Origin: Robertkochia solimangrovi
GTDB lineage: Bacteria > Bacteroidota > Bacteroidia > Flavobacteriales > Flavobacteriaceae
DNA: 64,000 bases
Assembly: GCF_007279655.1 (NCBI RefSeq)
Contig: NZ_QKWN01000008.1
Span: forward strand, 186,001 to 250,000
Reading direction: 5' to 3'
Part shown: positions 1 through 8,778 of the stretch, piece by piece
Position numbering within the stretch: position 1 is the first letter of the stretch
How the letters are laid out: each line of letters opens with the position of its first letter
Notes under the pieces: model-generated
Seen by the model: only the letters and a program-made list of their open reading frames with translations
The model's database searches: none
Told to the model about the DNA's origin: nothing
Translations under genes and position numbers: made by a program

Positions 1-1
1 T

Positions 2-100
2 TACAACGATGTGAATGGCGATCTGGTTGTAGTGCCTACCCTCAAAGAGGCTTATGACCTGATAGAAATGGAAGAAATTGAACGGGATCTTGATGCCTGA
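2..100 (+). CDS. C-terminal end of a small protein, possibly STAS domain (partial)
   Basis: An open frame enters from the left edge and stops with TGA at 98-100, giving 32 residues that end in an acidic tail (EMEEIERDLDA). The segment NGDLVVVPTLKEAYDLIEMEE resembles the last strand and helix of STAS / anti-sigma-factor-antagonist proteins, which often precede rnz in flavobacteria as far as I recall. Only the tail is visible, so the family call is tentative. It lies 48 bases upstream of rnz on the same strand and may share its transcript. Confidence 0.45.
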   Translation, partial: YNDVNGDLVVVPTLKEAYDLIEMEEIERDLDA

Positions 101-148
101 CGATTTTATACAGGAATCACCGGCCGGGAGATCCGAATATCTTTTTAA

Positions 149-1060
149 ATGAAATTAACGATTCTGGGATGTTATAGTGCTACTCCGCGCACGCTTACCA
201 ATCCCACTGCTCAGATATTGGAAATCAGAAATCATCTGTTTCTAATCGATTGCGGTGAGGGTACTCAAGTGCAACTCAGAAAACAGAAGATCAAATTTTC
301 GAGAATCCGTCATGTGTTCATCTCCCATCTTCATGGAGATCATTTTTTCGGATTACCCGGATTGGTATCAACCTTTCGATTGTTGGGAAGGGAAGCCCCA
401 CTACATATCTATGGTCCCAAAGGTATTAAGGAGGCACTGACCATCATGCTCAAGGTTGGGAAATCTTGGACAAACTTTCCGCTGGTCTTTCATGAACTGA
501 CATCCACAGAACCCGAGCTCATCTTTGAGGATGAAAAGATCGCTGTCACTACCATCCCGCTGGCTCACAGGATCTATACCAATGGCTTTCTCTTTAAGGA
601 AAAGCCCGGTGAACGAAGACTTAATGTGGAGGCAGTCACCCGGTTGAATGTCGATAAATGTTATTTCAGAAACATCAAACTCGGAAAGGACGTGGTTATG
701 GATGATGGCTATGTGATTCCTAATGCAGACGTTTCTTTTGATGCTAAACCGGTACGATCCTATGCCTTTTGCAGTGATACGGCTTTTAGCGAAGCGATAA
801 TTCCGCTTATCAGCGGCGTTGACCTGTTGTATCACGAATCTACTTTTTTGGAGCAGCACAGTGACCTTGCTGGAGTTACCGGACATTCAACGGCACGACA
901 AGCGGCTCAGATTGCTTCTCGGGCGGGCGTTAAAAAATTGGTGCTCGGACATTATTCAACTCGATATGACAATCTGAATGCTTTCAGGGATGAAGCTGAA
1001 ACTGAATTTTCGGACGTGATCCTTGCCGATGACGGTGTGGAGATCACTTTGGAACCTTAA
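149..1060 (+). CDS. rnz: Ribonuclease Z (tRNA 3'-end endonuclease)
   Basis: A 303-residue metallo-beta-lactamase-fold nuclease that removes 3' trailers from tRNA precursors. The signature HLHGDHFFGLPGL near residues 61-73 supplies the zinc-binding HxHxDH motif. Other expected elements are the N-terminal GCYSATPR, the FLIDCGEGTQVQLR strand, the FCSDT segment and the late GHYSTRY histidine. Length is normal for the short bacterial form. The ATG at 149 gives the standard N-terminus MKLTILG. The stop is 11 bases before pdxH, so the two genes are probably cotranscribed. Confidence 0.95.
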   Translation: MKLTILGCYSATPRTLTNPTAQILEIRNHLFLIDCGEGTQVQLRKQKIKFSRIRHVFISHLHGDHFFGLPGLVSTFRLLGREAPLHIYGPKGIKEALTIMLKVGKSWTNFPLVFHELTSTEPELIFEDEKIAVTTIPLAHRIYTNGFLFKEKPGERRLNVEAVTRLNVDKCYFRNIKLGKDVVMDDGYVIPNADVSFDAKPVRSYAFCSDTAFSEAIIPLISGVDLLYHESTFLEQHSDLAGVTGHSTARQAAQIASRAGVKKLVLGHYSTRYDNLNAFRDEAETEFSDVILADDGVEITLEP

Positions 1061-1071
1061 ATCATAATACG

Positions 1072-1725
1072 ATGAACGAAGAACAGGACCTTGGTAATTA
1101 CAGAAAAACTTACGAGAAGAGTGCGCTTACGGAAAATACCATTTCCGATAATCCGATGCAGTTGTTCCGTACCTGGTTCTGCGAAGCAGAAGCTGAAGAT
1201 GGTGTGGATGAAGCAAATGCCATGACAGTCTCTACGATAGGTGCAGATGGATTTCCGAAAAGCAGGGTGGTATTGCTAAAGCGCTACAATGAAGAAGGGT
1301 TTATCTTCTATTCGAATTATAACAGTGAAAAAGGAAAGGCGATCGCTGCGAATAATCACGTTTGTCTCTCATTTTTCTGGCCTGTGCTGGAACGACAAAT
1401 CATCATTAAAGGAGAGGCGGAAAAGGTGGCTCCTAATCTTTCTGATGGCTATTTTGAATCGCGCCCACGGGGAAGTCAGCTCGGCGCTCATGCTTCGGAA
1501 CAGAGTAGTGTCATTCCGTCTCGGGAGTTTCTGGAATCTGAACTTCAAAAACTCGAAGATGCCTACGAAGGGAAGCCTATCGATCGTCCGGAGCATTGGG
1601 GCGGTTATCTCATAAGACCCATATCTATAGAATTCTGGCAGGGGAGACCGAATCGTCTGCATGACAGAATAAGGTTTACACTGGATGCTGAATGGAATTG
1701 GATCATGGAACGACTTGCTCCCTAA
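1072..1725 (+). CDS. pdxH: Pyridoxine/pyridoxamine 5'-phosphate oxidase
   Basis: A 217-residue FMN-dependent oxidase making pyridoxal 5'-phosphate, the last step of vitamin B6 synthesis or salvage. Family blocks visible in order: NAMTVSTIGADGFPKSRVVLLK (substrate/FMN), FIFYSNYNSEKGKAIAANN, WPVLERQIIIKGEAEKV, SRPRGSQLGAHASEQSS, and the C-terminal EFWQGRPNRLHDRIRF that closes the active site. Normal length, no truncation. It follows rnz by 11 bases. The TAA-free gap to the next gene (about 100 bases) suggests that gene has its own promoter. Confidence 0.96.
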   Translation: MNEEQDLGNYRKTYEKSALTENTISDNPMQLFRTWFCEAEAEDGVDEANAMTVSTIGADGFPKSRVVLLKRYNEEGFIFYSNYNSEKGKAIAANNHVCLSFFWPVLERQIIIKGEAEKVAPNLSDGYFESRPRGSQLGAHASEQSSVIPSREFLESELQKLEDAYEGKPIDRPEHWGGYLIRPISIEFWQGRPNRLHDRIRFTLDAEWNWIMERLAP

Positions 1726-1824
1726 CAGGTTAGAAGTTGCATTTCATCTATTTTAACATTTCTTTAACATATTAGGTAAGAATTGCCTTCTATTTTAGTA
1801 GTCCCTAATTCTTATACCTAACTT

Positions 1825-2328
1825 ATGAAAACTTTTGCTATAAAGGACAGAAGCCTCATCTGTATCCTTTTCCTGAGCATACTCACGCTCATTTCCTGTA
1901 CAACGGAAGATATTTCCGAAAACATGCCCACTAAAGATTCTGATGGAGATGTCGTAGCATCATTGCAGAGCGATATTGTTTCCCTTTTAAATGCACACCG
2001 CGAAGAGGTCGGTCTGGAGCCTTTAAAGGTTTTGGATGTTGCTTATTTAAAGGCGGAAGAGCATACGAACTACATGATCAGTGTCGGGAAAGTGAACCAT
2101 GATTTTTTCTTTCAGCGGGAAGCTTATCTCGTTGATAATGCGGGAGCGGCTGAAGTTGCCGAGAACGTGGCCTATGCCTACAGTACTGCCGAAGGTGTGG
2201 TAAATGCCTGGCTTAAAAGCGAGAGTCACCGTATCAATATCGAGGGTGACTATACACATATGACGGTTTGCGCGATGAAGAATAAAGATGGTAAGGTCTA
2301 TTACACGAATATTTTCGTGAAGATCTGA
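1825..2328 (+). CDS. CAP (SCP/PR1)-domain lipoprotein
   Basis: A 167-residue exported protein. The N-terminus has a hydrophobic stretch ending in a lipobox (LISC, Cys near residue 25), so it should be a lipoprotein. The rest is a CAP domain: LLNAHREEVGLEPL, then AEEHTNYMISVGKVNHDFF with the conserved His and Glu, then GAAEVAENVAY and the closing VNAWLKSESHRINIEGDYTHM. Bacterial CAP proteins of this type have no settled activity. It is monocistronic: a long gap precedes it and a strong bidirectional terminator follows it. Confidence 0.88.
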   Translation: MKTFAIKDRSLICILFLSILTLISCTTEDISENMPTKDSDGDVVASLQSDIVSLLNAHREEVGLEPLKVLDVAYLKAEEHTNYMISVGKVNHDFFFQREAYLVDNAGAAEVAENVAYAYSTAEGVVNAWLKSESHRINIEGDYTHMTVCAMKNKDGKVYYTNIFVKI

Positions 2329-2348
2329 TCATCTGTATCCATAAAATC

Positions 2349-2392
2349 AAAAAGGAGTGATGCACGGAATTAGTTCCTGATCACTCCTTTTC
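2349..2392. terminator. Bidirectional intrinsic terminator
   Basis: Perfect inverted repeat AAAAGGAGTGAT (2350-2361) / ATCACTCCTTTT (2380-2391), with A- and T-runs on its two sides. It sits between the convergent CAP-domain gene and the OmpA-family gene and can end both transcripts. Confidence 0.88.
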
Positions 2393-2438
2393 TGATTTAG
2401 CGAACATGTTATTATCAGCTGTATAAAGGCAGGTTTGT

Positions 2439-4364
2439 TTATTTGTTTGTGGCGCTGATCTCTTGTCCGTCCATACTCACGATTATGAATTCAGTACGCC
2501 TGTTTTTCTGATGTTGAGGTTCCTCACAATGAACACCATCCACACATCCATTGGTGAGTCTGGTCTCTCCGTACCCCTTGTGCGCGATCACTCTGTCCCT
2601 GCTAAGTCCGTGAGAGACCAGATAGTCATAGGTTGAATTTGCACGGTCGATGGAAAGTTTGTCATTATAGCTTGCAGAACCTCTGGAATCAGTATGTGCT
2701 TCAAGACGCATAACCATATTAGGATAGGTGTCGTTCATAAGGCGAATGACCTTGTCCAATTCTTTAGCAGCATCCTCACGGATATTGTAACGATCGAAAT
2801 CAAAATAGATCGTGTTCAGGTCTGCCAGTAAATGCAGATCCAATACCGGTGATAACAATACATCAACCACGATTTCAGTAGTTCTTTTTGAGATTCCCTT
2901 GGAAGTAAACACTTTGTGATTACTGTTGTATTTCGGATGGGTGACCGCAAGACTGTAATCGGAATCACGATCGATATTGATCTCGTAATAGCCGTTCTCG
3001 TCAGTCTCCAGATAAGCGATCTCCTGGTCTTCCTTAAGTAAGGCTACCCGTGCATTCGCGATCGGTTGAGAATTTACCGAATCACGTACGTGCCCTCTTA
3101 ACATCAGCGGAAGAATCTTTTCGAAGGTGTAGATATCATCATTCTGGGGTTCCTCGTTACGGTTGGAAGAGAAGTATCCGGAATAACCGTCATCAGCCAT
3201 AAAAAAGGAGATCTCATCCTTGATGCTATTAATCGGTTTTCCAAGATTTAGTACTTCCGTGTAGCCACCATCATTATCTGATAGCGCTACAAATATGTCG
3301 AGCAAACCATATCCGGGATGCCCGTCGGATGAAAAGAATAGTTTATGTTCTTTGTTAACAAAAGGAAATACCTCATTGCCTTCGGTATTCACGGTTTCTC
3401 CCAGATTGATGAGTTCGCCAAAACTACCATCGGAATGTACCGCCACCTTATACAGATCCGCCTTCCCGTATCCACCTGGCATATCGGAAGAAAAGAACAA
3501 TGTTTTTCCATCCGGACTTAACGAAGGATGGGATACCGAATAATCATCACTGTTGAAAGGCAGATCAGTGATCTGCTGCCACATTCCGTCGATCAGTTTT
3601 GCCTGGTATATTTTCAGGTTGCTGACCCCATCGTCATCCTTTCCGGTCTTTTTGTTCAGATAATTGTTTCGCGAAAAGTACATGGTCTTTCCGTCAGGAC
3701 TGATACTCAACGGACCTTCATGATATTTGCTATTGATATCTCCCTGCACCGGACTGATGGTACCGTCGGCATCTTTGGTAAACATTTCCAGGAATGGTTG
3801 CTGATTCCAGCTATAGATCTTTTTGGAATTTTCCGCTGTTGGCCGGGCTGAAACAAAATAAACTTGTCCACCGTGCACATAGGCTCCAAAGTCACTGTAT
3901 TTGGTATTGAAAGGAGCCTCTTCGATCTCATACTGTGTCGATGATTCCATAAGGTTGGTTTGCTGGATTCCGTCTTTTAATTCACGTACCAGTTTACCGT
4001 CTCCTCCGGCTTTTCTGTATTTTTTTGCCCATTCTTCAGAGGCTTCATATTTTCCCATGCCCCGAAGTACTACCGCGTAATTGTAGTAGTACTCGATCGG
4101 AATGTTTTCCTGTTGAACGACCTTTGCATAGTATTTTTCTGCATTGGCAGCATCACGCATCATAAAATAACAATCGGCAAGCTTTCTATAGGCGTAATCC
4201 GTATTATAATCATTTGCGATCAGTTCTTTATACGTGTCGGCAGCTTCGATAAACGAGAACTTATTGAAAAGGGCATCAGCCTTTTTTTGTCGCCCGTACT
4301 GAGCCTGTGCATACCCTTGAAAAAGCAATGCACCTATGAGTAGTACTATTAGTTTTGTTTTCAT
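2439..4364 (-). CDS. OmpA-family protein with TPR, PD40/WD40-like repeats and CNA-B-like domain
   Basis: About 641 residues with a signal peptide (LIVLLIGALLFQGYAQA). Architecture: N-terminal TPR-like helices (about 20-130); PD40 beta-propeller repeats with SPDGKTMYFSRN, SPDGKTLFFSSDMPGGYGKADLY and NKEHKLFFSSDGHPGYGLLDIF; a carboxypeptidase-regulatory / CNA-B-like domain (RGHVRDSVNSQPIANARVALL); and a C-terminal OmpA domain (TIYFDFDRYNIREDAAKELDKV ... EAHTDSRGS ... NRRTEF) that should bind peptidoglycan. I use ATG 4364; an in-frame GTG lies six bases upstream. The gene is last in a three-gene T9SS adhesin operon, 11 bases after the PorP/SprF gene, and probably anchors that complex to the cell wall. 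Confidence 0.9.
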   Translation of the reverse strand: MKTKLIVLLIGALLFQGYAQAQYGRQKKADALFNKFSFIEAADTYKELIANDYNTDYAYRKLADCYFMMRDAANAEKYYAKVVQQENIPIEYYYNYAVVLRGMGKYEASEEWAKKYRKAGGDGKLVRELKDGIQQTNLMESSTQYEIEEAPFNTKYSDFGAYVHGGQVYFVSARPTAENSKKIYSWNQQPFLEMFTKDADGTISPVQGDINSKYHEGPLSISPDGKTMYFSRNNYLNKKTGKDDDGVSNLKIYQAKLIDGMWQQITDLPFNSDDYSVSHPSLSPDGKTLFFSSDMPGGYGKADLYKVAVHSDGSFGELINLGETVNTEGNEVFPFVNKEHKLFFSSDGHPGYGLLDIFVALSDNDGGYTEVLNLGKPINSIKDEISFFMADDGYSGYFSSNRNEEPQNDDIYTFEKILPLMLRGHVRDSVNSQPIANARVALLKEDQEIAYLETDENGYYEINIDRDSDYSLAVTHPKYNSNHKVFTSKGISKRTTEIVVDVLLSPVLDLHLLADLNTIYFDFDRYNIREDAAKELDKVIRLMNDTYPNMVMRLEAHTDSRGSASYNDKLSIDRANSTYDYLVSHGLSRDRVIAHKGYGETRLTNGCVDGVHCEEPQHQKNRRTEFIIVSMDGQEISATNK

Positions 4365-4375
4365 GGTCACTGGAT

Positions 4376-5299
4376 TTAAAAGTATCTCGGTGATTTAAAT
4401 TTCGAATTGTTCAGATTGAGATCGAACAATAGAAAGAATTCGTGGGTACCTTTGTTATAGGTGCGGATCTCCGAGGTGGCAAAATCATATGCATATCCAA
4501 TACGCAATGAAGGTGTTACCTGAAAATCGGCGATCGCAGCCATGGCATCATCCCAACGATAGGATGCACCCAGCCAGAATTTTTCATAGAACAGGAAATT
4601 AGCTGTCAGATCCAGTGAAGGGGGAGCTCCATTGGTCATTTTTAAAAGGGTGGCTGGTTTGAATTTCACCGCATCGCTTAATTCGAAAACGTAACCTCCG
4701 GTAAGGTAATAACTGGAGCGTTCTGATTGTACAAAATCGGATCCGGACCCATCATTATAATCGCTGTTCAGAATTCTTGGAGAGGATAATCCAACATACC
4801 ATTTATAGGTATGCCAGTAAATTCCGGCTCCGAAATTCGGATTGATGCGATTGGAATTCTGATTGAAATACGGATCATCGATGATCGATGGGTCATTCAA
4901 AAATTCCTGATCCAGGGTGTATTGGGTGAATCCACCTTTCAACCCGAAAGATAATTTACTGTCAACGCCAGTGTTGATGGTATAGGAGAAATCTCCATAT
5001 ACATACGAGAAATTCTCGTACCCGAGTTTATCGTTGATAAAGGAAAGTCCTAGTCCTACCTTATCATTTCGCATAGGTGAATGAATGGACGCTGTCAGGG
5101 TTCGTGGACTCCCTTCAAAGCCGGTCCATTGACTTCTGTATAAAGCGACTACGCTTAAGGTCTCTCTTGATCCTGCATAGGCTGGATTTATAGAGATGGT
5201 ATTGTACATATACTGAGTGAACTGCGGTAATTGCTGCGCTCCCGCATAGGAAGACAATAAGAGCAGTCCTGTAATCAAAATACGATTCATTGCTTTCAT
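4376..5299 (-). CDS. PorP/SprF-family type IX secretion outer-membrane protein
   Basis: A 307-residue outer-membrane protein with a signal peptide (ILITGLLLLSSYAGAQQ). The mature start QLPQFTQYMYNTISINPAYAGSRE is the family signature, and the rest is an amphipathic beta-barrel ending in FFLLFDLNLNNSKFKSPRYF. SprF-like proteins are needed for secretion or surface attachment of their adjacent type-B C-terminal-domain cargo in Flavobacterium. Gene order here (cargo, SprF-like, OmpA) matches that pairing. It starts 18 bases after the cargo gene. Confidence 0.93.
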   Translation of the reverse strand: MKAMNRILITGLLLLSSYAGAQQLPQFTQYMYNTISINPAYAGSRETLSVVALYRSQWTGFEGSPRTLTASIHSPMRNDKVGLGLSFINDKLGYENFSYVYGDFSYTINTGVDSKLSFGLKGGFTQYTLDQEFLNDPSIIDDPYFNQNSNRINPNFGAGIYWHTYKWYVGLSSPRILNSDYNDGSGSDFVQSERSSYYLTGGYVFELSDAVKFKPATLLKMTNGAPPSLDLTANFLFYEKFWLGASYRWDDAMAAIADFQVTPSLRIGYAYDFATSEIRTYNKGTHEFFLLFDLNLNNSKFKSPRYF

Positions 5300-5317
5300 A
5301 ACATCACAGGTTTTGGT

Positions 5318-8062
5318 TTAGTTGGATCCGGTTCCCATTAATAGGTATCCGGTGATTGGGTCAATGCCACTGTTCAATAAAGTGACTACATAATAATAGG
5401 TTCCTGCAGGAACTCGATCTGCGCTACCTACCGAACCGTTGGTCGTGAGACCATTCCAGTCGTTTCGGTAATCGTCTGAAGAGTAAACCAGCGTTCCCCA
5501 ACGATTGTAGATCCTTACTTTCAACGTAAATCCGCAATCCTGATTCACACCTTTTACAGTGAAATATTCGTTGTAACTATCACCATTCGGGGTTACCGCT
5601 TTGGAAATAGAAATATCCGAAGCAGATGAACAGGGGAGTACCACACATTCGTCATGAATGTTTACACTAAAGGTGACTATGGTTCCACAATCACCCTCAG
5701 TGCTTCTATAGGTGAATATGTACTCGCCAACATTATAATCGAATGGGTCCATATAACCGTTTTCCAGTGTAACGGGATTTCCATTCATTTCCCAGGTTCC
5801 ATTACTGCCAAGGTCCATACCTGCCTGTGCGATCAGATCGATCGCCTGATCTTCAATACAGATACTAACCGGAGCAGCAGTGATCTTTTCAGGATCATTC
5901 ACCACAAAGATGTTCTGTGTAACGATAGTTTCGTTTCCGCAAACATCGGTAGCAGTCCAGGTACGGGTAATCTCATAATCTGCATCAGAAGTTGTGTAAT
6001 TACTGATCTCCTCAAATGCCACTTCTACATTGCCATTGCAATCATCACTGAATTCCAGTGAGGGTATGGAAGGTACTTCAGAGCAGAATACATCTGCATC
6101 GGCAGGAGTTTCTGAAATAAGTACTGGTGGAACATTATCTATGATTGTGATCGTTTGTGTATGCGAAACTGTATTTCCTGAGCAATCTTTTGCGGTCCAG
6201 GTACGAACAAGGGTCTTCCCGGCACTGCAGTCGGAGAAGGTGCCTTCCGTTTCTTCGAAGGTGACTTCCGGAGTACTGTCACAACCATCGGTTGCGGTCA
6301 GCTCAATGGCCTCCGGTACTTCGCTACAATTTACGGTGATATCCTGAGGTAAGGTTTCTACAAATTCAGGCGCAGTATCATCAATAACGTTGATGGTTTG
6401 CGTGAATACCGCTTCATTACCTGAACAATCCGAAGCACTCCAGGTACGGATAATCGTATAGGTTCCCGGGCATTCACTACCTGAGGTGTTGATCTTTTCA
6501 TCAAAGGTTACTTCGATCGTTTGCAGATCGCAATTGTCTGTTGCTGTAAGCACCGCAGGTTCCGGAATATTTCCGCAGCTTGCATTCAATGTAGTCTCTG
6601 GCAATACGTCGAATTCTGGCGCTTGTTCATCTTTAACATAGATATGTTGTGTATGTGTTTTAGTATTTCCGCTACAATCGGTCGCGCTCCAGGTTCTAAC
6701 CAGGGTATAGTTGTTAGGACAAGCCTCATCGATATCGATCATGGTTTCTTCCAAAGTGATCGTCACAGTTTCACTGCAAAGATCTTCTGCTACCAATTGC
6801 GGAGCCTCAGGGATCGCATTACAACTCACGGTGATATCTTCCGGTAACTGTCCACGGAATTTCGGTTTCATGGTATCAAATACATTGACTGTCTGATGAT
6901 GAACCGTTTCATTTCCGGCACAATCGGTGGCTGTCCAGGTGCGTTCGATGACGCGATTCCATTCGCATTCCTCACTCCAGGTGATCTCTTCGGTATAAAC
7001 CACTTCCACTTCCGAATCGCAATTGTCGGTTGCGGTAAGCACCACTGGGTCCGGAATGGTTTCACAACATAATTCCAGATTCTCAGGTAAAGTTTCATTG
7101 AAAACGGGAGCCGTGGTATCGGCGAAAGTTATGGTCTGTACATCGGAATGCGTAGTTCCGTTATTCTCGACTGCTACCCAGGTTCTGATTATTTGTGATA
7201 AACCACAATCACCGTAGATCTTTTGGTCGGAGAAATATACGCCGGCAAGATCTTCCTCATCGATGGCAACTTCCGGTTCACCCGAGTAGAATTCTGAATT
7301 TTCAAAGCAAATTGAAGCGATCGCTCCTGAACCGTTCAATACGATCCTTAAACGATAGACATTATCGAAACCTTCAAGGGTAAGGGTGGTCGCACCATTA
7401 TCGCCGGTTTCGATCAAAGGGATCTCTTTGATAATATTCCCGTCGATATCAAAACCCTGAACACTGGTATGCTGATCTTCTTCGATATCAACCAGTGCCA
7501 GATATCCCAGATCGACACCTCCGAACTCGCTGAAATCGAATTCTATGAACGTGCCAAATTCGGCAACGTCATTAGGATAGTCGTATTTAGGATCCTGAAC
7601 GACAATAATATTATCTTGAGGAATAAAATTAGGATGTGCTGAGCCAGCATTCCCTCCAATACCGATTCCATTTCCTCCAAAATCAGAATTTGGAGTTCCC
7701 AGGTCTGTATCCAGTGATGCCGGATTTGAAGAATCGAAAATGTTGGGAAATCTTGTACCACCTTTTGAGCCTGCCGTCACGTAGACGGTCTTACCGGCAA
7801 GTCCGATGGCTGAAGGGTCGGTCACGTTTTCAAAATCCATGCAGGGTAGAAAATCGGCTGCACATTGAAAACTGACATCTTCCGGTGCCTGGATCGCTGT
7901 GTCTTTTTGTGGATCCATGGCTTTTACATTCGTAACTGGTTCCTGGGCTATGGCTTGAAATTCTGTGCTTGAAAGTACTGAACCCAACGCAATCCCGGGA
8001 GTAAGTGAAAGTACACCTACGAAAACCACTAACAAAAGTTGTAAAGGTAAAAGTTTAATCAT
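5318..8062 (-). CDS. T9SS type-B sorting domain surface protein with five Cys-rich HYR-like repeats
   Basis: A 914-residue secreted protein. A hydrophobic signal region occupies roughly residues 3-28. A non-repetitive beta-rich domain follows (about 60-315), then five tandem repeats of about 82 residues (about 317-727). Each repeat opens with an APxF/PP element, carries a C...ATDxCD block and closes with RTWxAxDCSGN...TQTIxVxD. The last 95 residues (ISKAVTPNGDSYNEYF ... YNRWGTLVYSS ... WNG ... VPAGTYYYVV) are a gliding-motility-associated C-terminal domain, i.e. a type-B T9SS signal. It resembles SprB-type adhesins in miniature. First gene of the operon. Confidence 0.92.
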   Translation of the reverse strand: MIKLLPLQLLLVVFVGVLSLTPGIALGSVLSSTEFQAIAQEPVTNVKAMDPQKDTAIQAPEDVSFQCAADFLPCMDFENVTDPSAIGLAGKTVYVTAGSKGGTRFPNIFDSSNPASLDTDLGTPNSDFGGNGIGIGGNAGSAHPNFIPQDNIIVVQDPKYDYPNDVAEFGTFIEFDFSEFGGVDLGYLALVDIEEDQHTSVQGFDIDGNIIKEIPLIETGDNGATTLTLEGFDNVYRLRIVLNGSGAIASICFENSEFYSGEPEVAIDEEDLAGVYFSDQKIYGDCGLSQIIRTWVAVENNGTTHSDVQTITFADTTAPVFNETLPENLELCCETIPDPVVLTATDNCDSEVEVVYTEEITWSEECEWNRVIERTWTATDCAGNETVHHQTVNVFDTMKPKFRGQLPEDITVSCNAIPEAPQLVAEDLCSETVTITLEETMIDIDEACPNNYTLVRTWSATDCSGNTKTHTQHIYVKDEQAPEFDVLPETTLNASCGNIPEPAVLTATDNCDLQTIEVTFDEKINTSGSECPGTYTIIRTWSASDCSGNEAVFTQTINVIDDTAPEFVETLPQDITVNCSEVPEAIELTATDGCDSTPEVTFEETEGTFSDCSAGKTLVRTWTAKDCSGNTVSHTQTITIIDNVPPVLISETPADADVFCSEVPSIPSLEFSDDCNGNVEVAFEEISNYTTSDADYEITRTWTATDVCGNETIVTQNIFVVNDPEKITAAPVSICIEDQAIDLIAQAGMDLGSNGTWEMNGNPVTLENGYMDPFDYNVGEYIFTYRSTEGDCGTIVTFSVNIHDECVVLPCSSASDISISKAVTPNGDSYNEYFTVKGVNQDCGFTLKVRIYNRWGTLVYSSDDYRNDWNGLTTNGSVGSADRVPAGTYYYVVTLLNSGIDPITGYLLMGTGSN

Positions 8063-8286
8063 ATAACATAGTTTAGGGTTGCTTTTACCTATAGCAAGTA
8101 GAATGTCTGAAAGCTTTGGGAGCTGTCGGGATTTAATCAGTCAGGGATAAGGATCATAAGTGCTATTAAAATCCGATGTAAAAGAACAAACAGGAGGAAA
8201 TTCCCACAAAAAAAATTGTCGAAAAGTATTTTTTATCGTTCATAAACAAATTAACTTTAAGGAGTATAGAATATAAATCACAGTCT

Positions 8287-8778
8287 ATGAACCAACGTAC
8301 GCTGACTCTGATGCGTCACGGGAAATCTTCCTGGGATGCCCATGTTAATGATATTGACCGCCCGCTTCAGGAGCGTGGAATTTTAGATGCTGCCCGTGTA
8401 GGAGCCTATGTGAAAGACAGGATTCCAATGCCTCAGCAGGTATATTCCAGTCCGGCAAACCGGGCGTTACATACGTGCGTAATTATGATGCGTACCCTGC
8501 ACCTGCCGTTTGAGCATCTGTTGCTGGAAGATGAATTGTATGATTTCGGCGGGAGTAAAGTGGAAAGTTTTATACGAAGTATCGATGACGGGATTGAAAG
8601 TGTAATGATTTTTGGTCATAATGATGCATTCACCTCAATTTCTAATATATTTGGGAATGAAATGATCGATAATCTTCCCACCGCAGGATTGGTCCATATT
8701 CGGTTTGAAGCCGAGAGCTGGAGAGATCTTAAAAGAGGGGAGACAGAATTAACAGTATTTCCAAAGCTACTTCGTTAA
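8287..8778 (+). CDS. SixA-like histidine phosphatase
   Basis: A 163-residue phosphoglycerate-mutase-superfamily protein. The catalytic RHG is in LMRHGKSSWD (His near residue 10), with the second half-site in MIFGHNDAFTSISN. Length and the single-domain layout fit the SixA phosphohistidine phosphatases. The actual substrate is unknown; other members act on small phosphoesters. Its TAA directly abuts the ppk1 ATG with no gap, so it is translationally linked to polyphosphate synthesis. Confidence 0.88.
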   Translation: MNQRTLTLMRHGKSSWDAHVNDIDRPLQERGILDAARVGAYVKDRIPMPQQVYSSPANRALHTCVIMMRTLHLPFEHLLLEDELYDFGGSKVESFIRSIDDGIESVMIFGHNDAFTSISNIFGNEMIDNLPTAGLVHIRFEAESWRDLKRGETELTVFPKLLR

